Below, one piece after another: positions 25,436 to 37,380 of a stretch of DNA of 64,000 nucleotides (positions within the stretch are counted from its first letter, which is position 1; each line of letters begins with the position of its first letter). The notes below the pieces were generated by a model. The model saw nothing but the letters and a program-made list of their open reading frames with translations. It ran no database searches and was not told where the DNA came from. The position numbers were made by a program, and so were the translations under genes. Source of the DNA: Ipomoea triloba (Eukaryota > Streptophyta > Magnoliopsida > Solanales > Convolvulaceae); contig NC_044919.1 in NCBI RefSeq assembly GCF_003576645.1, positions 25,208,476-25,272,475 on the forward strand. The letters are read 5' to 3'.

Positions 25436-26440
25436 TCAGGATCACATGAGAACACAACTCAAGGAAAAATTAAGAACTAATCACTTTGCAAACTTGAACA
25501 CTTAAATATGCAATATGTAACGACTAAATATGTAAATTTGGATAAATTTTTTAAAAAGTAATGAAAAATTAAATTTTAAATCTAAACCGTAAATGCTCAA
25601 CTCTAAGCCGTAAAAAGTGAATAACTAAACAAAATAAAACAAAAAACTAAGCCATAAACTCTATAATCGAACCTCTAAGTCTAATACACTTGTGCATTTT
25701 TGCAACTATAATCTTCTAATACTAAATGTGAAAACCTGAAAAATTCTAAGAAAGACAGATTTTAGTATTCAAGTTTGAATAGTAAAGTTGGTAATAATTA
25801 CGAAAATGTCACCGTGTGTGTGTGTATATATATATATAATGGACATATCAATTATCAAATGTCTGGTAAAAAGTGAAGATTGATCTTAGTCATCCGATTT
25901 ATCAATTGTTGAGAGTAAAAAAACATTGAGAATAATTTTATAATTATTGAAAATTTTGAAAAATATGATTTATTTTATAATTATTGCAAACTTGAATGCT
26001 TATTAATGATAAGATCCCAAACTTTGATTTCTCAAGATGGGAGGTGCGGATGTGTCCGAATTTTTATGGAGGGAGTTGTTATAGCATATAAATGTATATG
26101 ACCAAACAACTTTAAAAAATCAATTATAATCTTATGTTATGTGGTACGAAAATTCTTAAGAATAAGTGTTTCTTCAAAAATATTTGCATGCAATTTTTTT
26201 TTTATATTTATACATTACGTTTTTCTCGTGTATGTTTTGTTTTCTTCGTTAATTATTTTTTATTTCTATCCCACCCAGATCATAAACCTATACATGAGTG
26301 ATAAATGTTTTACATTAACTTCTAGATATATGTGTGTTAAAGATCTTAAATTTATACAAGTCTATTCGTAAATAGTTTATTCAGCTTGCTCTTAGTAAAC
26401 TTTACTAAGCATGATTTTTTAATTTCTTTGAACAATATAT
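25436..26440. other. No gene recognised
   Basis: AT-rich, with a (GT)(AT) microsatellite at 25814-25838. Nothing else recognised. Confidence 0.4.
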
Positions 26441-26444
26441 AGGC

Positions 26445-26765
26445 CATTTTGGTAACATAGTTAGTTTATTAGTCAATTTTAGTTTATTTGATCACTATTA
26501 GTTATTTAACGTGGTTAAACAACAAATATAAGTGTTTGAATAATTAGTTTTTTGTAACAACTTATTGTTCCAAAATGCTAAAATTCAAAAAGTTGCTCAA
26601 AGTAACTTTTTCGATCAGTTTTTTAAGAAAGTCATTTTGCATGTAATCAACTATCAACTAAGAACCAATTTTCCAAACATTTTTATACAATCAGCTAATG
26701 CTATCAACTAGTCAAACCCACTAACTCAATCAGCTAATGACAATTTACCAAACACTCCCATAATC
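26445..26765. mobile_element. Tourist/PIF-like MITE
   Basis: Inverted ends gccattttggtaaca and aatttaccaaacactccc, with gtcaa/ttgac words inside. The same TTTGGTAA-ended type occurs at 46733-47040 and 57935-58280. Confidence 0.5.
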
Positions 26766-26769
26766 AATC

Positions 26770-26892
26770 TTTCTATAACCTAATCTCCAAAAATCTGCAG
26801 GATTATTGGTAAATAATCTTAACTTTGTAATGATTATTATTTATAGAAGTGATAGATGACTCTATTTAATAATATAGAGTATATCCCAATCC

Positions 26893-26924
<32 letters not shown>

Positions 26925-27982
26925 TAATAATAATAATAATCCTAGTGTTGTACCAAAAAATGAAAAATTATGTTGCTTAAGCTACTCCAACATCCCAAAT
27001 GAGGAAATAAAAATGGCTCAAATTAAAGGAAGAAAAAGAAAAGGAAAGATGGAGTTGAGTTGTCTTAGTACTATTAGTTTGGTGTATTTTTTTTATTTGG
27101 TATTTTTAATATGTAGGTGGAAGTGGATAGGTTAGTTTAAGTGCACTCTTGTTCCAACCCTGTCACTTTCACACATTCCCGGGCGGTCTCTACCTGCTTA
27201 TCGCATTCCCCAATCCCCCTCTTTATTTATATGTCTCTCACCAATAACCTTGCAACCAACACCTCTCTCCCTGCACTTATATGCACTCTTTCCTTCTCTC
27301 TTTCATCACTCTCTCTCTCTCTCTCTACCAATTATTGGTGCCCAAGAGCAGTGTACAACCTAAGTTGAACTTTCTGGTTAGTATTCTCCGTAGGTTTTTT
27401 TATTTCTTGTCATCTTCTTGCTTCAATTCATTCTTTGTTCTTTTAAAAAGAAAAAAAAAATCTTGTTTTGCTTGGATGCTGATCAAGATTTAGGTTTCCA
27501 TGATGTTTTTGAAGATAATGCCCTAATGTATTTCCATCTCACACCCAAACCCACATCTTATAAGTACTAATCAAGGTTAATTAAACTTTTACAAAATCCA
27601 TCTCTTAATTTTGAGCTTTAAAATTGTTTTATGGTTATCATATAATGTGGTCATATATACAATCTTTAGAATAATAAGCAAAACAAAAATCTCGTCTATA
27701 ATAAAAACCCCACACACACACATACACTCCCATATTACCATTCTTCGAAAGTTAGTTATACATTTCTCAAGAAATTATATACTGAAATCGTTACGTTGTA
27801 TCTTGAGAAAAAGAAAGAATTGTATGTGACACAGACTTTGATAATTTTTTCTTATTTTCTAATTGGGCATTATTGTTAGTTTCACATATATTAAACATCT
27901 AATGTAATTGGAAAATAAGTAGAATTAGTTTGAGAAAAGGGGGTTAAGTTTTACTTGAAAGTGGGTTATTGAGTACTAGTAA
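26770..27982. other. Distal upstream region of the NAC gene
   Basis: (AAT)n at 26896-26940. At 27140-27400 a TATA-like box, a CT-rich leader and a possible donor (tctg|gttagt) suggest a transcribed first exon. Otherwise AT-rich. Confidence 0.35.
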
Positions 27983-27997
27983 TAATATTCTTGTTTT

Positions 27998-28220
27998 TTT
28001 TGGCTGACGAGGGAAACCCACAGCCACTATCCGATGGTGTGCGCTAGGTAAATTCCTCCTTGTAATCTTAGTCGGCAAAGAACCACAAATAAATAAATCA
28101 GTTTAGGTTGTCCATAATTGACCAGCTCAAAAACTCAAATCAAGAGAATTGGAATTAAAAAACTTATGAGCTTGTGGTTACAAAATTATATTTTTAATCA
28201 TCTTGGTTGGGTTAGCTGAG
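27998..28220 (-). mobile_element. Diverged SINE upstream of the NAC gene, with TSD
   Basis: Same family and orientation as 45042-45241, sharing GGCTGACGAGGGAAACCC, a GTCGGCAAAG block and CTTGTGGTTACAA. It is flanked by a 15-bp duplication with one mismatch, TAATATTCTTGTTTT (27983-27997) and TAATATTCGTGTTTT (28221-28235). It lies about 0.6 kb upstream of the NAC start codon. Confidence 0.7.
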
Positions 28221-28235
28221 TAATATTCGTGTTTT

Positions 28236-28835
28236 GGGGCAAGGGCATGCAGAGGTAGAAAGTGATGGAGGGTGGGTGTGAAAAGGGTTTTCTAAGGGAT
28301 GACATAATGGAGTGGAATGCACTCAAAGAAATGATTTCCCAACATGCTTAAAACCCATTGGTTGCTTCTTCACTCGACACAACACACACACACAAATAAA
28401 AGTCAAGTTTTACGGCTGTGTAGTGCTCTCCTGTTCACATTTTTGCATGCTAATTATGCAACTGTTTGTGTCTTAATTCATCATTATGATCTCATTTTTT
28501 CCCCCTTGTTTTAATTGTATGTTTTTGGGGTTAATAATAATGACCCTTTGCCTCACGAATGTGTGGATAGATGAAGGGAATGATGACAAATCTTACAATA
28601 CCAGGAAGTGTAAAATTCACTCACAGAAACTCTATCTCTCACATCATTGCATTGAGAGAGAGAGAGAGATAGAGGGGAAATTGCAAAAGTTGCTTTTTAA
28701 TTTGATGGGAGTACATATATGTATTTCATCTATTTCTTCTTCTTCATTCTCAGTAGGTTCTCTTGTTTCCAACACATTTTCACAGAAAATTAAAGCAAGA
28801 AGATCAGAGAGAATTGAGATCATCATCTATCAGAA
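28236..28835 (+). promoter_or_regulatory. NAC gene upstream region and 5' UTR
   Basis: The 200 bp before the ATG are AG/CT-rich and fit a 5' UTR. Possible splice acceptors lie at 28753 and 28792 (ATTCTCAG, TTTCACAG), so a 5' UTR intron is possible. A TATA-like TTTATTTATATG with a CT-rich leader at 27223-27330 could be the true first exon; this is inference only. Confidence 0.35.
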
Positions 28836-30073
28836 ATGGAGATGGAGTGTTGTGTCCCTCCAGGTTTCAGATTTCATCCAACTGAGGAAGAGCTTGTAGG
28901 TTACTACCTGAAGAGGAAGATCAACTCTTTGAAGATTGATCTAGATGTAATCACTGACATTGATCTCTATAGAATGGAGCCATGGGACATTCAAGGTACA
29001 TTATTATATTATAATAATATTCCAATTGTCTTCTTCCCCCTCTTACATTCCTCACATAACATTTAATGGGGTATGTGCTAATCAAAAGATCTAGCTCATA
29101 TCTGATAAAATGACAAAATCATCAATATTTGAAATGAGGGAGTCGGGGGAGATTGATTCACTTTTATAATATAATTAAGGTATTTTTTTAATTTGGTAAA
29201 TTTGAAATTTTGAGTTTTGTAATTGTCAAATCAGGTCAATCGAAGGAAGATATGAACTTAAATAAAGAATTTTGTTTGGTTAAAATTAATTCATAAAAAT
29301 AATATATTTTAATCATTCCTCCCACAATAATATATTTTAATCATTATATTTAGGACTAAGGTGTTACGGGATTGATTAAAATTCTATATCATCTAATTAT
29401 AATAAAGTTAATAATGCATGTGAGTATGTGGTCCTTTCAGGGTAGTCAAATGTATGAAATATATATGATTATGACACTAAAATAAGGCGTTTAGTTCTTC
29501 CCAACACCTATCTGATTAATCTGCCCATTATAGAATATGCGATTTTTCAGGGACCCGGTTACTATAGGTAAGTCAAGCACGATTAATCACAGCGTTTTTA
29601 GGTTATCTTGTTGTCATATTCTTCTTAAATTGTTCTAATGGAAGACAAGAAAACAATTAAACCGTCCTAATTGAAAATAGGAAAACATTTTTCTTTAATT
29701 TAGACTTGTGTGACATATATAGCTAGCTAGGTCTTAGCTAATTTTTTAAATTTATTTTGGTTTTTGAGTACGTGTAGACAGGTGCAAGTTGGGATACGAA
29801 GAGCAGAGCGAGTGGTATTTCTTCAGCCACAAGGACAGGAAGTATCCGACGGGGACTCGGACGAACCGAGCCACGGCCGCCGGATTCTGGAAAGCCACCG
29901 GAAGGGATAAGGCTGTGATGTCTAAGGAGGAGCAGATCATAGGGATGAGAAAGACGCTGGTATTCTACAAAGGCAGAGCTCCCAATGGAAGGAAAACTGA
30001 TTGGATCATGCATGAATATCGCCTTCAAACTTCTGAACATGGACCACCTCAGGCAAGTTAATCATCCTTTGCA

Positions 30074-30128
<55 letters not shown>

Positions 30129-31977
30129 ATAATGTGCAAATTAGTCTTAACCCACGAACCTGCGAACAGATTGCACCGCAACTACTACATGATTGCACCG
30201 AACCAGATACAGTTGCACCACAAAGGTCCTCCAAGCATGTTTGGGAGTTGGTGCAATCATGTAGTAGTAGCAGTGTAATCCTTTAGTAGTTCGCAGGTTA
30301 AAGTTGGATCGCACCTGATTATGTGTGTATATATATATTTCGCACATGTAAAAATATATATAGTATAATTCAGATAAAAATATTGTGTGCTTAATTATAA
30401 AGTAATTAAAAACAATGTTCTAACTTTGGAGGATTCATGCACTTTCACCTTTATTAATTCTTGTGGACCTTCTTAAAAGAGAATTATATAGTAATTAAAT
30501 ATTATGCGCTTGCATAATAGTTTTTCTTACTGTATGGATAATTAAGCACAGAAAAAAATGTTTTACTTCAATCTATTGGTTTCCAGTTTGATTGAACTTC
30601 ATGTTTATTTAGGACTTCAATTTTTTTAAAAATCATTTTCAATTGAATTGGAATACTTTATTTCAATGAAATTGTTCGTTTGACTTCATGAGTTTCATGT
30701 TCATTTTGAATTTTAGGGTTTTTTTTTTTGGAAAAATTTGTATGTTCTTCATTTTCATGGAATTGGATGGTGCCCTACCAATCTACCATGTATGTGTTTG
30801 TTTCATAGTCTATTTATTTATTTTATTTAATCTCCAAGTCTAAAAGAGCATGTTAAGCATATATAAAGAAAGAAAGAAAATAGCAATTCACTTTTATCCG
30901 GTCCATAGGTTTGGAGCTGGTTTATGAATTCGAGAGAATATTGTTTGACGAAATTGGAAATTATGTATTATTAAAAAAAATAGCTAAGCTAATAGTTTCG
31001 AAAATTACAGTAGTGGGAACAAGAAAATTGTCAACTTCTTTTTTGTTTTCCTTCATTCTTTTTGACTTTATGAATGTGTATTTGACCATCAAAATTTTAA
31101 AACACTAGGGAGTTAGTGGCTTTTATGATGTTCCTAAGCATGGAAAGCAACCATCAGCTCCATCTAGTTTTCCACTTTCTGAGGTTGAAATTGTTTGTTC
31201 ATTAGACTAGACTAGCTAGGATTTACTATTAATCATCATTGCTAGCTCTTCAATTCCCTTGTTCCATGATTTCCTAAAAACATATTCCTATATGGCTATA
31301 TGAGTATATGCATCTTGCCTGCCCAATGGTTCCATAATGTTGAAAAAAAAGTCCCTCTAACACATAGTGCTTATCTAGTCAATTAGTTCACCCACATTAA
31401 GGTTGATCATTAGTTTAGAATTTTCCTCCTTAAAAAGTATTTCGGGACAGATCCAGAAGACGGGCAATGGGGCAGTTGCCACCCCATTATATATATCATA
31501 TTCCCGTGTGGTTGTGCAATCACTCGCCACCAGGGCCGGATTTTAGGGCGTGCAAGATGGGCAACAGCACAGGGCTTCAAAATTTTGGGGGCCCCTAGTC
31601 CAGCCCTTGCTCAATTGTTAGTGTATATATTTGTGATTATATTGACCCAAAATTAGATTTTTTTGTACTTTTCTCTTTGCAATTTTTTTTGAAGTCGCAG
31701 TTTATTTATACTTTAATAGGGTCTCACTTGTTTACAAGCACACACGCAAATAAAAAAATCGGCCCTGCTCGCCACACTCACCATTAGTTACGTATAAAAA
31801 CACCATAAACTAGTATTCGGAAATGCACCATTAGGTATGGTGCGGTGTGGTGCATTTTTTTAGTGTGTGATGCATTTCATTGTAGTGCATTTTCAAATAC
31901 TGTGGGGTGCATTTTTGCATACTACCTAATGGTGAATCCGCACCTGCTGCACGGGAAGCATTGTCTGTATTTGAACC

Positions 31978-32034
<57 letters not shown>

Positions 32035-32746
32035 TTATTATACATTAATAATTTATTATTATACATAAAAAATTATTGAAAGTTGAAGTAGCTTAATTGG
32101 TTGGTTGACGTATGGATGTTCTATTGAACTGATTTATCATATATAATTGCAGAAAATAGAGAAACTTAATCAAATGTACTAATAATTGTGCTTATAATTT
32201 TTATAGGAAGAAGGATGGGTTGTTTGTCGAGCATTCAAAAAGCCGAGTCCAAACACAAAGCCATATAATGACGGTTGGAACTACAAGTATTCCTATAGGC
32301 CTCCATCAATTTCAGACGACATAATATCATCATCAACTAATCCAATATTATTGCATGGCATCAACAACACATTCAATAATAATCGTCACCAATTCCCCAA
32401 TTTCCATCTGCCACCCCATCACCACCAAGACGGCCTAATCCTACCCCCCGCCGTTTCCGGCGGCGCCGGCGACAATAACCACCTGGTCGAACTTCCCCAG
32501 CTCGACAGCCCCACGATGTCGACAAGTTTTGCGACGAAAGATGGGACGTTCGTCGCAAATGAAGATGGGGAGGTTGAGAAGCAGCTGGAGAATTATAGCG
32601 ACGAATTTCAGAATTGGAAGAATATTGGTGTGGATGACCCGCTGATACCCACTTCTTCATTCCCTAACGTAAGCATGCCATTGATCATTAGCGACGATTC
32701 TCAACATCATATAAGCCATCTCCTCCAGTGTTTCCCAGATTTATAG
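28836..32746 (+). CDS. VND7-like: NAC-domain transcription factor, VND7-like (3 exons, 324 aa)
   Basis: Exons 28836-28995, 29778-30052 and 32207-32746 (stop 32744-32746); phases 1 then 0 join cleanly. The start is the ATG just before the first NAC motif. All five NAC subdomains are present: [19 protein letters not shown] (res. 7-25), [13 protein letters not shown] (41-53), [30 protein letters not shown] and [18 protein letters not shown] across exon 2, then [12 protein letters not shown] (146-157) opening exon 3. The C-terminal half is Asn/His/Ser-rich with an acidic end and is presumably the activation region. Vascular-related NAC proteins switch on secondary wall and programmed cell death genes in xylem vessels. 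The sequence resembles the VND7 subgroup most ([15 protein letters not shown]), and 324 aa matches my recollection of Arabidopsis VND7. A VND1-6 paralogue is less likely. Intron 2 uses a GC donor. NAC identity is near certain; the exact orthologue is inferred. Confidence 0.93.
28996..29777 (+). other. NAC gene intron 1
   Basis: A 782-bp phase-1 intron with a GT donor at 28996 and an AG ending at 29777. The split codon becomes GAC (Asp54). The interior is AT-rich and I recognise no repeat in it. Confidence 0.88.
30078..30340. mobile_element. (TA)n-bounded Micron-like repeat in NAC intron 2
   Basis: An (AT)n tract (30078-30126) is followed by about 200 bp carrying TTGCACC and GGTGCAA motifs in both orientations. 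The sequences near 30156 (cacgaacctgcgaac) and 30287 (gttcgcaggtta) are roughly inverted. It ends in a second short AT run (30329-30340). The layout resembles Micron-type elements, which insert into TA microsatellites. Confidence 0.45.
31793..32032. mobile_element. GGTGCATT-rich repeat ending in (AT)n, NAC intron 2
   Basis: Repeated ggtgcattt / tgcaccat words (31822-31945) lead into an (AT)n tract at about 31980-32032. The same words fill 15490-15795, so this is a dispersed repeat family. The left border is not clear. Confidence 0.4.
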
Positions 32747-33397
32747 CTCCGATCCAAAGCTCCCATTTCATGCATGGACGTGATGATATGATCGTTCCCT
32801 CATATATACATATACTATATATAGTGAAATATTGTTTGTGATTAATAACAGTCCTCTCATCAACAACTGATCAAAAGGGCATGTTTTTTTAAAGCTGCCG
32901 GTCTGAACCAATGAGATTTATAGAGGATATAAACTGGCCGGGGCTGCAGCAAATTAATTAAGCCTGCATGAGCCTTGGCCATATATATATAGATCTTCAA
33001 TGGTTCGTCCACCAATTTGACTGTTTAGTTATGGTATTTTAATTTCTGCAATAATAATTGTGTTGTTTAATTCAACCCTATTGACTAAAGGCCACGAATT
33101 GAAATGGCATGGCTTCTTCATGCATACACTTAACTGATGTTTATGATGCTTTCTCATCACCGTACCGCAATAAAGAAATTTGTGATAGGATGGGATGTGC
33201 AAACAGATGATAAAACTGACATTCCCATCCGGTTTACGTTGGTGATGATCGTGTTGTCTATTTCCCAAGAGCAAATCCCGTGCATGACCCAAAGGATCTA
33301 CTAGTGAATTGCTCAAGTGGTGGTGATGGTTTAGAGTAAACTATACTTATTGGTGGTATGCAATAGCATAGTCTGGTTGTGTTGGTGGCTGCTAAAG
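32747..33397 (+). other. NAC 3' UTR and downstream flank
   Basis: Likely 3' UTR with a gattaataac-type polyadenylation region near 32840. No further coding frame is convincing. Confidence 0.4.
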
Positions 33398-33402
33398 ACT
33401 AT

Positions 33403-34381
33403 TGATAGTTTTGTCAGTAAGGGATACACCATAAATTAGGTATAAAAGTACATTATGAGATACGAAAATAGTAATATTGTTACTCGGGAGCTAGGCCCAA
33501 AATGATATGTACAAAGCCCCGAAATATGGATCCAATATAAATAATTAAATATTACAAGCTATATGTAGATAGGGGGATCAAACCATGGTGTTTATGTTAG
33601 AGCATCCACACTTGGGGATATTATTTGATTTTTTCAGACAAAAAACTAAGAGTATGGTTTCAACTAGTGTGGAATGGAGTTTTTTCGTGCTTTTTAACTC
33701 CTGCAAGGGTTGTTTTTTGTGGTCCCAATGCTGACAAAATAAAAAAAGAATAAAATTGCATAACGCGTACCTACCACGTAAATATGCAGCTTTTACCACG
33801 TAAATATGCAGCTTTTATTTATTTATTTATTTTGTTTTCTTCCCTGGGGGGAGTTTTTTTTTTTCTTTATTTCCTCTCTCCTCCTCACTCTCTTTCCTAA
33901 GTGTCTTCTAAAAAAATGTGCAAAGAACCCCACAGATATTGATGCTCTTAGAAGTTAGGAGCTCATACCACTTGACTAGGAAGGATTATAAGGACCAAAG
34001 GATCCCTTTTAAGAGGAAGTTGGCAAGGATGCCTTATATAGTGTTAAACACCTTCCGAATGCTTTACAAGTGTATGACATTTGTTAGTCTTCATTCTTGG
34101 CCATACATGTGTCCCCCAGGCCACTACTTTGCTCTAGAGCACTTCCCATGCATAAGTGAAGCTCCTTACCCTCCAATGCACAAGATAAGTAATAACTTGG
34201 TGGGTTGGTGTGTGTTGCTTTGTGGAGGTTGTGGGTTCGGTACCCCTTGGCAGCACTTCTTTTAATATTTTAATCTAGACTTCCTTGGGCCAACACATCA
34301 TCAATAACGATGGACACTCCACTTGGGCCAAGACTTTTTCAATAAACTAAAATGGGCCCCTAGGGTCCCATGGCTCTATCA
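33403..34381 (+). repeat. 5' LTR (interrupted by a MITE)
   Basis: Matches the 3' LTR from ttttgtc through cccaaaatgatatgtacaaag and gttagaagttagga to cctagggtcccatggctctatca. About 630 bp once the MITE is set aside. Confidence 0.8.
33600..33947. mobile_element. Harbinger/Tourist-like MITE in the 5' LTR (348 bp)
   Basis: Begins GAGCATCCACA and ends TGATGCTC, flanked by a 3-bp TTA duplication (33597-33599, 33948-33950). Its removal restores the LTR word gttagaagttagg seen at 36195 and 38620. Confidence 0.85.
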
Positions 34382-34605
34382 TAAGTTCCTCATTTTCTTT
34401 GATTGTCTTTCACGGACGAAGAAAGTATAGACACTCCTAACCTTCTACACGCCTTGATGACCCTCTCGACTCTTGGTCATGCTCGATTCCTATAGTCTTC
34501 CCTATATGTTGTTCGTTGGGACAACTTAGCTCTCACACGTACCCCACAAGAAAAAAAAATAAAGATATTTTTGTTGCCATGAGGCGTGTTGCCTCCCTAG
34601 GCTTT

Positions 34606-36175
34606 CATGGAGTAGAATGTGTGACCCTAAACAAATAGGAGGTTTGGGCTTCAAAAATTTACATTTGTTCAATGTTGCCCTACTTGCTAAACAAGGTTAG
34701 AGGTTCATCACCAACCCCGACTCCCTTGTTGCCAAGTTATATAACGCCCACTATTTTCCTAAAGACAATTTCTTTCAAGCTAAAATTGGCTCCTAACCCA
34801 AGCTTCTGCTGACACTCCATCTTGGCGGCTCAAAGTCTCTTGGCAGATGGTTGTTCTATTCGAATTGGAGATGGGAAGTCTGTTGACATTATCAACCAAA
34901 ATAGCTCCTGGATACGGTTAACTGTACCCTTTTATCACTTCCTCTTCATCTGATTTGTAGGCTCTTAATAAATTTTCTAACCTTATTCTTGACTCTATTG
35001 GTAACTGGAACTTGCAGCTCATTGATGAACATTTGAATTCCCGAGATGCATGGCTCATTTCGGAGATTCTTGTCTCTGTTAACCATGCAGAACAGTGGCA
35101 TTAGAAGAATGATATTAAGGGCTTATATACTGTCAAAAATGGGTTTAGGAAGTTTTTTTGTGAAGCTGTACAACCGGATAGATGTGACTTTGAAGCTCGG
35201 GATCAACTTTGGAGTTTGAAAATCCCCCCAAGATTAGAAATTTTCTTTGGCGTTGCGCTCGTGATGCTCTTCTTGTCAAAACAACTCTCGTTAGGCGTAG
35301 AGTTGATATCTCTTCTGATTGCCCACTTTGTCATAAGGAGGAGGAATCTATACACCATCTTTTCTTATACTATAATGTTATGTCTCCGCTTTGGGATAAT
35401 CTACAAGATCTTTTCTCTCTAAACATTGATATGAATTTCGAAATATGGCTCTCTCACATTTGTAGCTCTAGCAACGAAGAATGTATCATTAGGGTGGTGG
35501 CTCTACTTTGGGCTGTTTTGAACAACATAAATGATATTGTTTGGAATGGCAAGGCATGGAATATCAATTTTATCAAAGCTAAAATCACCTCTCTTATCAA
35601 TGGTTGGCGGTTGTGGACTGAGTTTCAAAAGGCAAACAAAAACTCTATTTCTCCCTAGGTTTCTCATGACAGTTTTCACACTGATAAAAGTTGGATCTAC
35701 TATAATGTTGATACCTCTATTTTGAATGGTAGTGCTACTTTTGGTGTTGTTTTTTTTTTATCTCATACAGATGAGTTTCTGGCTACCTTTTCGAGTCAGT
35801 TGAGCCCCGTTAACGAGGTTCATCTTGTTGAAGCTCTCGCTATCAAAGAAGCTCTATCATGGCTTAAAGAAGAATAATGGAATAAAGTTTGCATCCGTCC
35901 CGATTGTCATCAAATAAGCTGGTTGTTCGTCTCTTCAACGACCCCTCTTATGGCTTTTCTTATACCAATAATGTTGTTAGAGATTGTCATTGTATTCTTT
36001 CTAACTTTCAAGCTTTTGCCTTTAGATTCGTTGATAGGCCAGTGAATGTATTTGCTTATTCCTTAGCCCGAGCAACACATTCTAACACTGGTTTTTGTTC
36101 TTGGGTTGATTCCCCTCCGATTTGTATTCATTCTTTGATTAATTGATCTTGTTTCTATAAAATAAAATTAAAAAA
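34606..36175 (+). mobile_element. LINE fragment (zf-RVT plus RNase H) with poly(A)
   Basis: 5'-truncated LINE in + orientation: RT C-terminus remnant, zf-RVT and RNase H pieces, ending in a poly(A) run at about 36165-36178. LTR-like sequence starts immediately after the A tract, and the same LTR/internal sequence also precedes it (34500-34605 matches 36588-36690). Confidence 0.75.
35209..36146 (+). pseudogene. LINE zf-RVT/RNase H remnant
   Basis: Frame 35209-35658 carries NPPKIRNFLWRCARDALLVK and the zf-RVT motif CPLCHKEEESIHHLF. RNase H follows in other frames: SWIYYNVDTSILNGSATFGV-like sequence near 35690, an EALAIKEALSWLKEE helix near 35830 ending in a premature stop, and RPVNVFAYSLARATHSNTGF near 36040. 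It cannot yield one protein. Confidence 0.75.
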
Positions 36176-36700
36176 AAAAAACCATGGCTTTTATGTTAGA
36201 AGTTAGGAACCCATACCACTGGACTAGAAAGGATTGTAAGGACCAAAGGATGACTTTTAAGAGGAGGCAAGGGTGCCTTATATAGTATTGAAGGTCTTCC
36301 ATTAGCTAGTCTTCATTCTTGGCCACACATGTGTCTCCCACTACTTTGCTTCCAGCGTACTTCCCATGTATAAGTGGAGCTTCTTGCCCTCTAATGCACA
36401 AGATGAGTAGTAGCGGTGGGTTGGTGTGTATTCCCTGGAAGTTGCGGGTTTGATACCTTTGTGAGTACTGCCTTTAATATTTTAATATAGGTTTTCTTGG
36501 ACCAACACCTAATCAATAAAGATGGACCCCTGCTTGGGCCAAGACTAGTTTTTCTTCCTTGTTATGTTTGGTTCTTACAACCTTTCCTATATGTTGTTCG
36601 TTAGGACAACTTATCTTTCACACATACCCCACAAGAAAAAAAAAATAAAGAGATTTTTGCTACCATGAGGCCTGTTGCCTCCCTAGGCCACCTCCCCTTC
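36176..36700 (+). repeat. Extra copy of the LTR / internal 5' region
   Basis: Matches 33950-34605 (accatgg..ttttatgttagaagttagg to catgaggcctgttgcctccctaggc) with a deletion covering the LTR 3' end near 36548. Suggests unequal recombination or a second inserted copy that carried the LINE. Confidence 0.65.
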
Positions 36701-37380
36701 TTGCAAGCCCAAAGATTTTCGGTCGCCTTCCCTACATGCAGGTCGATGAGCCGCCTTTCCTACTTATAGGCTCCTTGGGTTGCCCTCCCTACATGTAAAC
36801 CTGTATGATTTTTTTTAGAGGCGATGCCTTACTAGGCCACCTTCCCTACTTGCAGGCCGATAAAAGGTGATTCTCGGCCGCCTTTCCTACATACAAGCCG
36901 ATGAATCACCTTCCCTACTTGTAGACTTCTTGGGCTGCCTTCTCTACATACATGCCCATATGACTATTTTTTTAGACGTGATGCATTGTTGGGTCTTCTT
37001 CCCTACTTGCAGGTTGCTCCTTGGTCTACCTTCCCTACATATAGGCCCGTATGACTTCTTTTATTTTTTTAGGCGGGATGTCTTGTTGGGTCGCCTTCCA
37101 TACTTGCGGGTCGATGAGCCGCCATCCCTACTTGCAATTTCCTTGGGCCACCTTCCCTACATGCAAGCCCATATGGTTGCTCTTTGTTTTTTAGGCGTGA
37201 TGCCTTGTTAGGCCGCCTTCCCTACTTGCAGGCTCCTTGGGCTGCCTTCTCTACACGCAGGCCCAATGATTTTTTTTTCTTTTTTTTTTTCTCTCTCAAT
37301 TTTTTTCCTCTTTTTTTTCTTGAGGCGTGTTGCCTCCTTGGGCTGCCTTCTCTACTCGTGGGCCCAACACTAGAATTGAA
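36690..37380 (+). repeat. GCCTTCCCTACTTGCAGGC minisatellite in the element interior
   Basis: About 16 copies of a roughly 30-bp word (gccgccttccctacttgcaggc or gccttccctacatgcaggcc), grouped in a higher unit of about 130 bp with a T-run and aggcgtgatgccttgttggg. Markedly GC-richer than the surroundings. Confidence 0.75.

Larger units (their letters stand above)
30053..32206 (+). other. NAC gene intron 2 with GC donor and TE insertions
   Basis: A 2154-bp phase-0 intron. The donor context is CAG|GCAAGT and the acceptor is TTATAG|GAAGAA. Using the nearby GT at 30056 instead would shift the frame out of the conserved [10 protein letters not shown] block. The intron holds two (AT)n-associated repeats (30078-30340 and about 31793-32032) and otherwise AT-rich sequence. 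Confidence 0.85.

Noticed and set aside
30056..30057. Alternative GT donor for NAC exon 2
   Set aside because: It would shift the frame and abolish the conserved E-subdomain, whereas the GC donor at 30053 keeps it and has an ideal CAG|GCAAGT context.
33029..33316. 95-codon - strand frame downstream of the NAC gene
   Set aside because: No domain, no conservation I recognise, and it overlaps the likely 3' flank; not supported as a gene.
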